In this document: positions 11,334-22,257 of the stretch, piece by piece | Layout of the letters: each line of letters begins with the position of its first letter | Position numbering within the stretch: the stretch's first letter is position 1 | NCBI GenBank assembly: GCA_025617375.2 | Contig: JAMYGW020000022.1 | Span: 1-56,404, forward strand | Direction of reading: 5' to 3' | DNA length: 56,404 nt | Origin: Acarospora socialis | Taxonomy: Eukaryota; Ascomycota; Lecanoromycetes; Acarosporales; Acarosporaceae | Made by a program: the position numbers and the translations under genes | The notes under the pieces: generated by a model | What the model was told of the DNA's origin: nothing | The model's database searches: none | The model's input: only the letters and a program-made list of their open reading frames with translations

Positions 11334-11810
11334 TCAGACAAGAAGAATAGGAAGGTCGTGCTCTGGATTCTGAAGATTCGACAAACAACGTTTGACATGT
11401 TCATTGCATCCGTTAGCCACGAAAACTTGGGTGTCTGGATAGGCAATGCTGTCCAGCTCTTGTGCAAAAAGGTTCTGGTCTTTCTTTAGCAACCACCATT
11501 TCAAAGGGTTCTTCGGTCTCCATATCAAATCGATATTTGGGTAAGCGAATGGCATGGCTTCCTGAAGTTCTCTGCACCACTGTTTGCATTCTACGTCGTC
11601 AGCAAGTTTTTCGGTTTCAGTGCATTCAACGTAGAGTCGCGATGTAACAAGCTTCCGATGAAGCTCATTCGGATCAGATATCTCTAAACGTTTCGCCACG
11701 AAGTTTACATCTCCAAAAATTACACTTAGAGTCTGCAAATTGATCGTCGATGAAAAGATCCTTATCAGAAAAGGAACTACGTTTAAGTGACTGATCGGAT
11801 TGCTGCTCAT
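11334..11810 (-). CDS. Hypothetical protein, possibly a gene fragment
   Basis: A 158-residue ATG-initiated frame with hydrophobic/acidic alternation (for example STINLQTLSVIFGDVNF) and an aromatic, basic middle (WRPKNPLKWWLLKKDQN). The style resembles the leucine-rich tail of fungal F-box-like proteins, but no F-box is visible. Additional coding-like stretches continue upstream to about 12090 in other frames (for example MSSGLTEPITESFSS from about 12090), so introns or frameshifts probably break a longer gene. The family is not identified. Confidence 0.35.
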   Translation of the reverse strand: MSSNPISHLNVVPFLIRIFSSTINLQTLSVIFGDVNFVAKRLEISDPNELHRKLVTSRLYVECTETEKLADDVECKQWCRELQEAMPFAYPNIDLIWRPKNPLKWWLLKKDQNLFAQELDSIAYPDTQVFVANGCNEHVKRCLSNLQNPEHDLPILLV

Positions 11811-12103
11811 AAGGGAAAGAATTCAATGCTGCAGTACAGTTGCTCGCACCATCAATTGTGGGCGTGAGGTGTTGAAGAAAGGATGTCATTGTGGGAGCTT
11901 GAGGTCTTTTCATATTCGCGTGATGCGGCATAAGAACTCTTCTAGAGTTATCACGCGAAGCTCATCGATATGACAGGTATGGTCATTGGCGTTTCGCATG
12001 AGAAGGTAAAGGAAAAAGAGCATTTTGAAAATCTTTCTTGAGATCGAGGAGAAAGACTCTGTGATAGGTTCAGTCAGGCCACTCGACATGATGTGATGAG
12101 AAC

Positions 12104-12586
12104 TTAAGGTACAGCAATCTCAAGATGGAGGAGTCCTATAGTCAGCAAGCCACGGTGACCATACAGCTCAGCGGTCTCGCGATAACATTGTCCATAGATG
12201 CCATTGCGGCGAATAGCCTCCCTGGCGTTTCTGAGAAAATCGCGCCATGCTTCTTCCGACGTCAACGGCGTGTCGCCGTAGACAGTCCAGGCTTCTCTAC
12301 ATGTAATTAACGAATTGGGTTCGAAGTTGACGGCGAAGTGTGGCGATGAGCATCTGCGAAGCAAGCGGAGAGCTGTCGCATGAACAATAAGGTGCCAGGG
12401 GAAGCCCATCGAAGGCTTTCCAATGTATTTGAGGCTATCAGTAGGGAGATCTCTTTCGCGAAAGCATCGCCTCAAGTCGTTCTCGGTTCTGATAGGTGGC
12501 AATAACCACAAATAAACAAGCTTGAGTGGTCCAGAAAGGCCGGAAGCTGACCCATTGAGATGAAGCGCGGTCGTCAGTGTTGTCTT
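12104..12586 (-). CDS. Hypothetical protein, 3' part
   Basis: An open frame of 160 residues shows consistent coding character, including an amphipathic, Arg-rich segment (REAIRRNGIYGQCYRETAELY). It contains no early ATG; a TAG directly upstream, within CCCTTAG, may be the end of an intron. The upstream exon would have to lie where the next pseudogene now is, so this may be truncated. The family is not recognised. Confidence 0.4.
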   Translation of the reverse strand, partial: KTTLTTALHLNGSASGLSGPLKLVYLWLLPPIRTENDLRRCFRERDLPTDSLKYIGKPSMGFPWHLIVHATALRLLRRCSSPHFAVNFEPNSLITCREAWTVYGDTPLTSEEAWRDFLRNAREAIRRNGIYGQCYRETAELYGHRGLLTIGLLHLEIAVP

Positions 12587-12619
12587 CTAAGGGAAGAAGT
12601 CAGTATCCTAAGTCTAAAT

Positions 12620-14413
12620 AACTCGAAGAGTATTTCTGCCGCCGCCGCATTGTCCGGACGCTCTGAGTGATGATGTTTTCCATTAGGCTCGCCGGAAACT
12701 GTGGATGCTTCCGACAACGTAGGTCTCTTGTGGACAGATCAGCTCTCATCCGCCGGCCTTGGAAAAGGACTGGAAGTACATTTGCGGACTCGACATGAAC
12801 ATGGCCTCTCTCAATCGAGCCGGAGTCGGTTTGCCGCAATTCTGCAGCCAGAGGGCATGGGACGAGTATACCAGGCAATTGTGCGTTCGGCATGATCAGA
12901 ATGTGGATTGAAAGCGTACAAAACAGGTTCAAAGAGGCAGCCCGCAAATGCACAGGTCTGCCGGCCCTCGACAGACGGGCAGCTAGATATATGGGCACGT
13001 ACGATCGATGGCTGTCGCTGGAGTAAAATTCGAGGGAGGGCAGGGTGATGGCCCACACGCACACCGCCGCTAGCAGACACACCGCACGGAGGGCAGGAAC
13101 CCCCACCCTCTGCTTCCATTGAATGTGGCAACGCAGGCCTGGCACTTGGAGAATTGACAAGATAAGTACCTGTTATGGGGAGACCTGGAGATGCCGCAGG
13201 TGGAGCCGCCAAAGGTGCCAGGAGCATGCAGCGCCAGGGGCACGGGCTTCGGACTAGCGAAGGAGCCCGATCCGGAGGTAGCCGAGAAAAGCTCCAGAGG
13301 GCTGGTACGTACCCAGTACATTCTGAAGTGCCCAACAATTACGTGCGGCATGGTGGGAGCAAGAAGCGAGTAACCAAGGACGTAGTAGGCGGTGTTCATC
13401 GTCATCTTTGACATCGGCGTTGGGAACACAAAGGTGATATTGATCGTCGAGGGATCGTCCGGAATGTATAGGAAGATGAAGGCTTCTCCGGTACACACGT
13501 AGCCATACTGCACCCCAGTCTTGACCATGTAGGAGAAGATCTGGGTGATGACTGCTGCGACATGGCGCGTTGAATGGAAGGCAAATCCCTCTCCATCCCA
13601 TCAATCACGTCCCGATCCGGCTCAAGCTCGTGCAGACCGGCGACGATGTTATTCAGTGTCAGCTTGTGGGGGGCTTTGTATTCGATGGTAAACGCCGGAA
13701 TGCGCTTTTCGTCCGCCAGCCGATATACGCAGAACTGGTCTGCGCGGCTACCACGGGCCCTCACTCTGCCTTGGGCGGTAATTTTGGCCTTGCCTTTGCC
13801 ATTAAAAGTGACGCCATCAGGGCCAACTTCAGCCGGTTCGGCAATGGCGACCTGTTCCATGGCTCCCTCCAGCGATTCTTCCACACTTGATTCCCCGAGA
13901 TTCGCATGACTCTCGAACGTCACCGTCCCCCGGAGCCCAAATTGGAGTCGGAGCACCTCATTGCCGTATAACTTCTCCACCACCGACCGCACATGGTCCT
14001 CCACTGTGTCCGACTCATACTGTCGAAGGCCCATCTCTGCACTGATTGTCCTGATTTTGTCTTGCACAATCCAGTTGGTGCAACGACGCGAAGAGTCGTT
14101 GTGCGAGAAATGTGGGTTCCGCATAGAACCTTTCCCACACCTCCTCTTGTTGAGCGGAAAAGTCGTGCCAATGAAGGATGCGTTTGGGGTAGACTTTGTT
14201 GACTGGATTTGCTGGCTCGCCCTGCGTCGTCTTTGTCGGGTTTGTTTCAATTCGGACGGCTAATGAGAAGTGGTGGCACCTCTCAAGGTAATCAGAGAGT
14301 GTGGTAGGCTGAATTTGTCGCTCCGCTTCCTCGCAAGCTCGTCGTTCTTCTTCTTGACCTCGTCGTGCTTCTAGTAAATCCAGTAGTTTCTTCAATTCGT
14401 CTTGCGACAGCAT
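12620..14413 (-). pseudogene. REase-like fungal accessory-family protein, multiply frameshifted
   Basis: Three frames carry successive pieces of one protein. The N-terminus (14413 to about 14070) has a Glu/Arg-rich coil and a LSDYLERCHHFSLAV block. The middle (about 14070-13600) holds RADQFCVYRLADEKRIPAF and then TIEYKAPHKLTL. The next part (about 13600-13440) holds VAAVITQIFSYMVKTGVQYG and YVCTGEAFIFL. Frameshifts lie near 14070, 13600 and 13440, after which only traces remain. The Asp plus Glu-x-Lys arrangement (IEYK) resembles a PD-(D/E)xK nuclease core. From memory, fungal relatives often carry a kinase-like C-terminal region; that part is not readable here. This looks like a decayed copy of a lineage-expanded fungal family. 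Confidence 0.65.
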
Positions 14414-15399
14414 CTCTACCTAGTACGGCGAACAAGGCTAGGTCTAGATGAAGTTGCAGTGTCTGTACTTCGTTGCAGGCCAGAATAACGTTAGCATGCC
14501 ATAGACAACCGGGGGTTTGAACTTGGTATCCATACTATTCATGTCGTCAACAATGATATAAACACCCCGTCCTGACTAGTACGTACTAGGTAGTGCAACC
14601 GGTCGCCCCAGCAACCGCTTTTGGCACGTGACAGAGCCGAGTACTAGAAGCCGCATCAATTAAAGGTGGTACTCCGTAAACGGCCCATCCTTGCCTACCA
14701 GAGCAAGTCGACTCAAACTTTGCCAAGCCCCTTCCAAACGTTCTTGCGCCTTTCTTCACCGTTGTCATGGATGAATCTTACCGGTTTTGAAGACTCCTCA
14801 CAAGTTTTCTCTCACACCTGTTCTCTCGGCGGAACTGGAGGCCCCCCTCTTTCATACAAAGCGTAGGTGAGGACGTAAGGTCCTTGGCCGCTGGACTTGC
14901 TGCCAATGAAGGCAAGAGGCTCGTGGCTTCGCGAAAGAGGGACAGACAGTAGACAAGCATTCGACGGAACTGTCCATGTACGCAGACGAGCGACCAACTC
15001 GTCTAAATTGATTACTTGTCGCTGAGATTACTGGTATTTCTTAACTCATCCTGAAGTCCTCACCTCGCCGATACGTAGGTACGCAGAACGAATGCAGCAC
15101 CTAGAAACCCCCAAATATGAGCCGCAGTGTCGCTGGACAGTGGAAAAGGAAGTGGAACAGAAGAACTGGTGTTTGCGGTACATTAAGCGTGGGGGTATGA
15201 TGTCCGCGCCACTGTGGCGAGGGGCCGCCTTTGCAAGATCCTCTATATCACGTGGATGGCAGCCTGGGACCTGGACGGAGATAACCGACCTGGATACCGT
15301 CGACCTAGCTCCCAGATCACGAAGGCTGCGCGACTCTATTACCCTTCCTCTAACCACTCCTCTACCGTGCTTTGCGTTATCCAATCCCAATAAGGAAGG
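14414..15399. other. Intergenic stretch, no gene recognised
   Basis: Short overlapping frames only. The region probably contains the promoter of the C2H2 gene at 15400. No repeats of note. Confidence 0.4.
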
Positions 15400-16110
15400 A
15401 TGCCGTATTCTGCAAGGTGTTCAAGCCAGAGTTCTTGGCGCCAAAGCAAAAGTATGTCGTCCGACCTGAACAGCCTCGATCAATAGCTAAAGGAATCTTC
15501 AGGGTTGCGAACTGACGAGAGGCAGGATAGTTTCGATGACAATGCTTCAATTGACTACTCGTTACCAAAGGAAGGAAGACATGAGTACGTGCTAAGCAGA
15601 TGGGTGGAATCCATCTTTACCCGTATCCAGATCCTGGAAGAACGAACTCTCCCGACGGTTACCCAATCTCCTTCCAAGGCGCGCCCCCGTTTCAACGAGG
15701 CCGAGGGAAGAACTCCCGAAGATCTTGTTGCCAATGCCTCAAAAGACCCAACTGCAACGTATCAGTCACTCCATAAACAGATGGAAATCGCATTCACTCG
15801 TCTCTCAGTGGTTGAGAACCGATTGAATATCAAGTATCGATATGAGACGGTCTCAGAAGATTGTGCTTGTATGGTACGCGGATGTTACCGCCGGTTTAAG
15901 CAAAAGAAGACTCTTCTCCAGCATCTACGGGAGACCAATGATCCCGAACACCTAGCGGCCCATCTTATCCTACAAGCGACTACTTGCTTTCAGTGTTCGA
16001 GCCGTTTTCTCAAGCCATACAAGCTCGTCGAACACGAGAGAACCTCCCATGGAGCACAATATACCTCACGGATGAACTCTTTTAAGGATCTATTCGGCAA
16101 CACTATGTAG
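15400..16110 (+). CDS. C2H2 zinc-finger protein, N-terminal part (219 aa to the first stop)
   Basis: Exon 1 (15400-15451, ATG start) joins exon 2 (15503 onward) across a 51-bp intron (15452-15502, GTATGT...CTTCAG with a CTAAA branch) and restores the frame. A helical region (residues about 40-125) precedes two fingers: CMVRGCYRRFKQKKTLLQH, with widely spaced ligands, and CFQCSSRFLKPYKLVEH (C-x2-C-x12-H-x4-H). The frame meets a TAG at 16108-16110, but the same frame continues at once with coding character into the repeat region, so the stop may be a mutated Gln codon (CAG to TAG). A DNA- or RNA-binding role is inferred from the fingers. Confidence 0.6.
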
Positions 16111-17022
16111 GTCCGCACTGTCCCTTTCAGTGCCGCCAGCTCTAAATTTAAGAACAGGGATGCACGGTTTCTGGAAGAAGTCCAAGGTCTTCCTGCAAGC
16201 GCGGATACCTCCCACTTGTTCGACATCCCGGGTATGTAGAGCCCATCCGGTGATCTATTATATGTTGAACTAGCAGCAGCAGAGTCGAGTGTTGCGGTAT
16301 CGCCCGATCCTGCTCCATGCATTGAACCTCAACTCAGCCACTCATCTGTTCAAGCATCATCTGAAGGTCATGCTTCAGAGTGTCCGTCCGCTGTTCGCCC
16401 ATCTCCCGAGGCTCACGCCGCTGAGCAGCCCGTGAGAACTGCTGATCTGTTCACTGATGAGACTTACACTTTGGCGCGGCCAAGTTTGACATCTACGTCC
16501 CTATCTGGTTCCTCAGCACAGCCAATCCCGGTCGAGCAGCCCGCGGCTGTAGCTCATACTCCTATGCAGCAGTTTTGGTGTCGCCCGATTTACTCCGAAG
16601 CAGGCTATACCTTTGCACAGCAAGGGTCCGCAGAGCAATCCATGACGGCGATTCATATGCCTGTGCAGGAAATTTGGTGTCCTTCAATCTATTCCGAAGC
16701 AGGGTATACCATTCCACAGCCGATCCCGGCCGAGCAACCCGTGGCGGTAGCTCATACTCCTATGCAAGGAGTTTGGTGTCCTTCGATTTACTCCGAAGTA
16801 GGCTATACCTTTGCACCGCAAGGTTCAGCAGAGCAATCCACAACGGCAAACCATATTCCTGTGCAGGAAATGTGGTGTCCCTCAGTCTATTCCGAACCAG
16901 GGTATACCATTGCACAGCAACTTCCAACAGAGCAACCCATGGCGATCGCCCATACGCCGATACAAGGAACTTCGTATCCTGGCATCTCGGAAGAAAGCTA
17001 TATCATAAGGGGAGCTGTGTAG
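16111..17022 (+). pseudogene. In-frame continuation with five 33-residue repeats
   Basis: This segment is in the same frame as the C2H2 gene. It opens with VRTVPFSAASSKFKNRDAR-like coding sequence, meets a second TAG at 16237-16239, and then runs open to 17022. The second TAG falls inside a possible 42-nt intron (16232-16273, GTATGT...ACTAG) whose removal keeps the frame. From 16534 there are five tandem units. The consensus runs EQPxAVAHTPMQ, WCPSIYSE, then GYTxAQQ. Either this is the C-terminal half of the C2H2 protein cut off by a recent nonsense change, or it is a separate gene lacking a visible start. No known repeat family is recognised. Confidence 0.55.
16534..17022 (+). repeat. 99-bp coding tandem repeat with alternating A/B units
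   Basis: Units start at 16534, 16633, 16732, 16831 and 16930, each 99 bp (33 codons); the last is degenerate and short. Odd units (EQPxAVAHTPMQ) resemble each other more than even units (EQSxTAxHxPVQE), giving a 198-bp higher-order period. The shared core is WCPSIYSE. Copies differ mainly by substitutions, and spacing is exact, so the frame has been kept under selection. Confidence 0.9.
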
Positions 17023-17223
17023 GAAGATGGCACAACCGCTTGCCTCATGTCTAACGGAGGTTGCGTCTCTGCGCCACCATCTCAGTAGACCAGCCTATAA
17101 GGAAGAAGTTATCCATTGCTGCAATTCTAGCGATTCTCTGAGTTTCATCCACTGGATTCAGCCCACCCTGAAGCACATGGGCATATCTGGTACTGCTGAT
17201 CGTATATATATCTTAAGATGTAA

Positions 17224-17954
17224 TCATGCCTTCTTGAATCGTCCTGCTAGAAAGATACAAATCCCCCCTCCCTCCGCGGAGCAAACCAAATCCGTTTCTC
17301 CCTTGAAATAAACCACCGATCCTTTCTTCCACGGGATTGCTGTGCGTTTCTTGGTAGATCGCACTTCGACCGATGGTGGCAAACCTTGAGGTATAAGCGG
17401 AATGATGATATGGTAATCGCCAGGAAGATCGATGAAACGCAGAAGTTGTTGTTGAGGCTCGAGGCGCATCACCAGTAAAAAATTTGCCTCTGTTTCTGAT
17501 GGGGATTTGACAATGCTGAAGATATCGGGTTGGGCAGAAATCTGTTTTCTGATTAGCAGCTCCAGACCTTGACAATAGAACGTAATGCTCGATCAGGTGC
17601 AGATTTAGTATTGAGCTTGACAAGGGTGAGAAGGGAGATTCCGGTGAGGGCTAAAACGGAGATTCTAACAGAACTATGAAGGGCATTGGCTAGAGTGAGA
17701 AAGGGAGAGGGCCGTGGCTTGGGTGAGGTGGGAGCTGAGCGAGACCAGCCGGGACGTACCTGCGGGTGTATATTTTTGTTGTAGTGGTCCAGAAGTTTGG
17801 TGCATGCGGGACCCCAACTCAACTTGCTGTACGTCTCACTCTCGGTTTTGAGCACAGTCGCTCTCTGTGCTTCCTCTGCTGCATCATCGACGAGAGAACC
17901 CACGATGAGGTCATTGGCCACTCGAAAGCCCGGCTCATCGTTGCTAGACGCCAT
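17224..17954 (-). CDS. Hypothetical protein, tentative multi-exon model
   Basis: Exon 1 (17760-17954) starts at an ATG, is acidic and ends exactly before a GTACGT donor. The last coding segment (17224 to about 17560) is clearly protein-like: it includes LRFIDLPGDYHIIIPL, KKRTAIPWKKGSVVYFKG and EGGGICIFLAG, a compact beta-rich C-terminus I have seen in fungal hypothetical proteins but cannot name. A middle piece (LNLHLIEHYVLLSR, near 17590-17625) sits in a third frame, so either an additional intron or a frameshift near 17575 is needed. I am confident of the two ends, not of the join. Confidence 0.45.
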
Positions 17955-19080
17955 GGTGGCGTTTGATCGATCAAGACCTGGGACGGGACACGATGTGGTG
18001 GGGTAAGTTTGGCGGGGCATATTCTCCTGAATGCCGCCCAGTCGCGCACGTGACATTCGACTTTCTCTCAAGGCGAGTTGCGAAGCCATGTCGACGAGCA
18101 CGCGCCGTGTTGCTTTCTCTTGCCTGCCACGATGGCTAACATGGTTCTGGTTGCAGTCAGCTCTTGCGTTAGGTGTTTAATGTAAAGAAAAGCAATGCGG
18201 ATCACGCTCGGCTTGAACTTGAGATATTCACCTTCTGAGCTAGCAACATGTCTCCTCGGGTCGTGACGGAGTTCGGTACAAGATGAAGGAGCTCCCGATA
18301 GTTGAAGGAGAGGAATTGGAGCCAGATGATTGAAAAACAGAATGTCGAACAGAAGTTTGAGGACAGCAAGACTGAGGTTGGACATTGACAGGCCATTGCA
18401 GGAGCTGTGTATCTATGTCAAGACCAACGTCAAGCCAGTTAAAGGAGCAACCTCATGAATTTGAGCGAGAAAGGAAGGGCGTCAGAAGTGTCCAATGCTG
18501 AGAGGGCCGGACCACCGATTGTGAGAGCGGAGCCTCATACGCTCTGGCTGAAGCATGGCCACGGGTTTGATGACACCTCAACCGGTAGCGGTGACAACTG
18601 GTTTGCGCCGCTACCAGGATGCAACATGCCTACCATAATCCCGGCGCGAGACTCAGTAAACGGGGCTTACGCTCCGATCTGCATTGCTGATGGCACCCTA
18701 AGGTAGGCCGACCCAGTTCCGGTTGAGCTCGATTTTGGGTCCAAAAAGCCCCTGCAGTCCACCAATGCATGTTTACTGTCATCTGCACAGAAATACAGGG
18801 CTCTCTGCTCTACAACCTAAGGCGTCGAATCTTCTGTCTGCCTTCTTTCCAAATCACTCAACCATCCGAATGCCGACAGCACCAGATCGCTGCCCTTCCG
18901 GATTGGACGGCGCCTCAGACTGCCAGCGAGGGCAAGAGGGCTCTAATAGTATAACCAAGATTGGAAAGCACGTCAGTTCCAGGATGCGTAGCGTCCGCCA
19001 GGCACCAAGGGCCCCCCATCGTCTAAGGTCGTCCAAAAGCAGCATTCTGTGAGCGCAAGACCCATTGATCTCCACGCAAT
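17955..19080. other. Intergenic stretch with weak coding traces
   Basis: A minus-strand frame at 18068-18385 has some protein-like sequence (KFKPSVIRIAFLYIKHL) but no family match. A hairpin-like inverted pair near 18580-18616 (accggtagcg/cgctaccag) is short. No gene can be defined. Confidence 0.35.
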
Positions 19081-19137
19081 TGCTCAGCTAACGTACGCCC
19101 AAGACAACAATCCCGGAATACATCTGGCTATGTGGCA

Positions 19138-19716
19138 GCTCGCCGAACAAAGTCGAGCGAGGTACTACAAGAACCACGGCTTCCGCCCAGCCTCGAGTAT
19201 CCCGTTCTCGTGCACGACGGCCACTATGCACTTTTCACGATCCAGGACCTACAGCCAGCGCAACGGCTCCTCATCTTAGCACCTCACGACTTTCCTAAAA
19301 AGTGCTCGGACACGTTCCAACGGGCCCTCCTCTCGAACTACTCCGTACCGCCGACCGTTGTTAAGCTACCTTATGGCGATACTCAAGTTGATCCGCAAGC
19401 GGAGGCTGCCATGAGATCAGCCGCTCAGACTATCATCTTGGTTGACAACGCCCACTCAGACCAGATGACCTTCATCGAGAGAACAACTAATGTGCGGCCG
19501 TTGTTGATCATGATCGGACCGCCATCCAAGCGTTACTTCGACTTTATGCAGAACTTGAGGGAGAAGAGGAGCCTTCCAAGCTCTGTGATTACGCTCGTGC
19601 AAGGGAGCGCTCAAGGATTGAAGAGAATTGCGGATTTGATTCGATCGACTGCGATCCTAATAAAGGATGAGGAGTCTCTAGATGCGTTAGCAGACTCCAT
19701 GAGCAGCTATTTGTAA
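19138..19716 (+). CDS. Hypothetical protein, 3' exon
   Basis: A frame of about 190 residues has good coding character: a beta-alpha pattern (EYPVLVHDGHYALFTIQDL, TIILVDNAHSD, RPLLIMIGPPSKRYFDF) and an Ala/Leu-rich end. No in-frame ATG fits the start. A GCTAAC branch-like sequence at 19087 followed by GGCAG (ending near 19138) suggests an intron and a missing upstream exon. The alternating hydrophobic strands hint at a Rossmann-like fold, but no nucleotide-binding motif is visible. Family unknown. Confidence 0.5.
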   Translation, partial: ARRTKSSEVLQEPRLPPSLEYPVLVHDGHYALFTIQDLQPAQRLLILAPHDFPKKCSDTFQRALLSNYSVPPTVVKLPYGDTQVDPQAEAAMRSAAQTIILVDNAHSDQMTFIERTTNVRPLLIMIGPPSKRYFDFMQNLREKRSLPSSVITLVQGSAQGLKRIADLIRSTAILIKDEESLDALADSMSSYL

Positions 19717-21414
19717 AATAGCGTAGCCTGGCAAATGGGACATAGTGATCTGGAGGCAGGCCGGTGTGCCAATCTTGTGGAAGCGACGCTGATTGAAGGT
19801 CCAGCGGCCTGAAGTCATAGAAGACTTGCGCAGGAGCTTCAACGATGTTTTAATGGTAATTTGGTTCTTCTGACAGGTTATTACATGCTATCGGCACATC
19901 AGACCCGTTCTTCCCAGTGTGCAGTCAACGATGTTTGCGACCCCGATGAGTATATGATCGGAAAATCTGTCGAGGCCATTTACTATCACACCCAGAACAT
20001 ACCTCTTAACTAGAACCTCTTCCACCAGCAATGAGGTTGCTTGGTTAGCTACGAGTCCAGATAATCATCTACATACAAAAGAGAAATCAGTCCAAGACTC
20101 TGAAATTCAGAGTCGTTGAAAATGACACCAGCAACGACGGCCACAGTGAGAAGATGAAGTCGGCAAGGCCTTATTTGTGGACGTCAGGATCTGGACGTAA
20201 AGGAATTGGATACAGCTGGCAGACCTTTGCGGAATCTCCACGAAACAATAGATTCCCCGGTTATCAGCAAGGCTTTCTCATCAGCTTGAGTCACAGGTAT
20301 ACCTCGGGACCGAGGTAGTCCAGAAACAAAGTGGCGTTGGCCCTCTTGAGCACAGGAAGTGCTTCATTGTATGTGGTGTGCGTCGATTTCTCTCAAGCAG
20401 CGCTTGGCACCATGATGACTTGAATATCGCCAGTGAGCAATGACATCGGCGAGCAGAGCAAAGAAAATAAGGCACGCAATCACATAGTCAGCAGTAATCA
20501 AGGGGGTCATGCGACTTCCGGGGCAACAATTGACTCTATACGGAACCATTGAGCCCAGGTTGTCTTACGTGTTACATTCACCGGAAGGAAGCAAACGAGC
20601 TGGACGGTCTATCGGATCATCGTTCGGACTGAGCAAATTACCTTGGCGCTCTGATCCCCTGGAGATGAGCCAACAGTTCTCGCGTGTGCCACGGCTGGGT
20701 AGAAATCTCATCTCGACCCAGTTCTCAGCCTTGATCAGCTTTGTTCTCTCAAGACCGACCAGTAAGCAGGTAGTTATCAGCTGTAAACAATACGTACACG
20801 GACGAGCAGCGCGTGGTGGCACAAGCTCGGCTAATATGGGTAGCATTTGCAGCTAATGTGGGCGGCATTTGAGGCTAAAGTGAGCAGCATTTGGAACTAG
20901 TCGTCATGGCTCGGGATGCCTCGAACAGACTGGCAACACGAATGCCAAGAAAGACAGGATAAGCCAGTGTGAGTACACTATCAGAACGCTTTCGTCCATA
21001 TCTCCTATACAAGAGTGTAGATCATTGATGAGTATCTAGCTTCAACCCTTCGAAGCCAACATGGGAACAGAAGCCACGCATGAACTACCACTGATTGCCC
21101 CTTGATCTCCTACTTGTCCTGTGTCTCTTCTGAGGCCTTTCTCGGTTCCCGATGCATCCTCTCCCACTGCATTTTGAAAGTATGATCACGTTGCATGTCC
21201 TGGATCACCGTTCGTGCTTCTGGATGACGGCATTCAGCTTCTGCAACTTGAATGGCTTTCTTTCCGCTGCATCCTTACAATCCCCTGATGCTGGAGGTCA
21301 GCATCCTATCACTATCGAATAGAGCAATGACCCCAAAGGTCAGAACCGACCGCATATTCTGGTGATCGCCTCCTCTCTAGACGCGGTCAGTGTTGGAATT
21401 CTGACAAGGGCAAG
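19717..21414. other. Intergenic stretch; no convincing gene
   Basis: Minus-strand frames near 20281-20550 contain a single hydrophobic segment (VIACLIFFALLADVIA) that could be a short membrane peptide, but there is no supporting context. A 22-bp tandem repeat at 20830-20895 is listed separately. Confidence 0.35.
20830..20895. repeat. 22-bp tandem repeat, three copies
   Basis: Three consecutive 22-bp units follow the pattern GCTAAnrTGrGyrGCATTTGnr (20830-20851, 20852-20873, 20874-20895), differing at a few positions. Confidence 0.85.
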
Positions 21415-21666
21415 TTATACCCACGTTCCCACCAGAGTACCTGGACACCGCTTGTGGGTGTCTCGATATTTTGTACACCAAGCCTTGACAACATATCTCA
21501 AGTGACCACACTTGTACTTGAATTTCACATAATCACACATTCTGGTGTGTACTTCGGTCGATCCTTGATAATATGTGAAGGGTTCCTTGCTGCAGTCTTG
21601 ACGGACGATTGCGCTGCTGGCTGAGACTGATGCTTTTATATTTTCCGATATTGGTTCTGTTGTCAT
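21415..21666 (-). CDS. Small Cys-rich fungal protein (83 aa)
   Basis: The ATG-initiated frame ends with a MCDYVKFKYKCGH...AWC...CPGT block. The spacing C-x8-CGH-x9-C-x9-C is a pattern I know from small fungal proteins of unknown function that probably bind zinc. The N-terminal half is low-complexity Ser/Thr/Glu. A longer start (to 21696) would need a non-ATG codon. No signal peptide is visible. Confidence 0.5.
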   Translation of the reverse strand: MTTEPISENIKASVSASSAIVRQDCSKEPFTYYQGSTEVHTRMCDYVKFKYKCGHLRYVVKAWCTKYRDTHKRCPGTLVGTWV

Positions 21667-22257
21667 CTCAGATTGGGCATCATCGATTGACGCCAAATAT
21701 GTTCTCGAACAGCCCAGATTGGCTGCTGCTCCACAACCCTAAACGGGAATGTCTGCAAGCAACTTGAGAGGGGCCTATGCGTTTTCACTGTCCGCACTCA
21801 TCTTTTGTCACCACATCATAGACCCCTTGTCTATGCTCTAGCACGCCGATCGGGTGTCTAGCCCGAAGGGAGAACAGTGGTGGCGTGCCATCTCGGCATC
21901 AATGCTGATCCCACAGCCCCTACGTTGGACTGGACAGCTTCTCTTCTGAGCTTCTCTCAGAAAAGTGCAGCTACTGGTTGAGCTTGTGGTAGTGAGACTG
22001 AGCTCGGCATTCTCTCTCTACAACTTTCCATTGGCACACCAAACACGTTTGTATAGACATCTTCCTCACTTAATTCTGTTTCTCGAACGAAGGCAGCATG
22101 ATCCATCAGACCTGTCTTCTGCCATCATTGCAACCCAGCGCCAACCTTCAAAAGGAGCTGACTCGTGCCATCTCTTGGAGTATCTTTCTGCCCAGTGGTT
22201 CATAGTGAGCGAGCACTCGGTCTTCATACAGCGTGACAACTGACATGCAACAAACAG
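21667..22257. other. Intergenic stretch or undefined 5' exons
   Basis: No reliable coding signal is seen. It may hold the first exon(s) of the gene that follows, whose first recognisable exon begins after a CAAACAG acceptor at 22257. Confidence 0.35.

Noticed and set aside
13570-13909. Plus-strand frames of 106-111 codons
   Set aside because: They are antisense to the REase-like pseudogene, which has family motifs in this interval.
16107-16130. 24-nt intron removing the first TAG of the C2H2 gene
   Set aside because: It has GT...AG ends and keeps frame, but is far shorter than any functional fungal intron seen in this window (minimum about 45).
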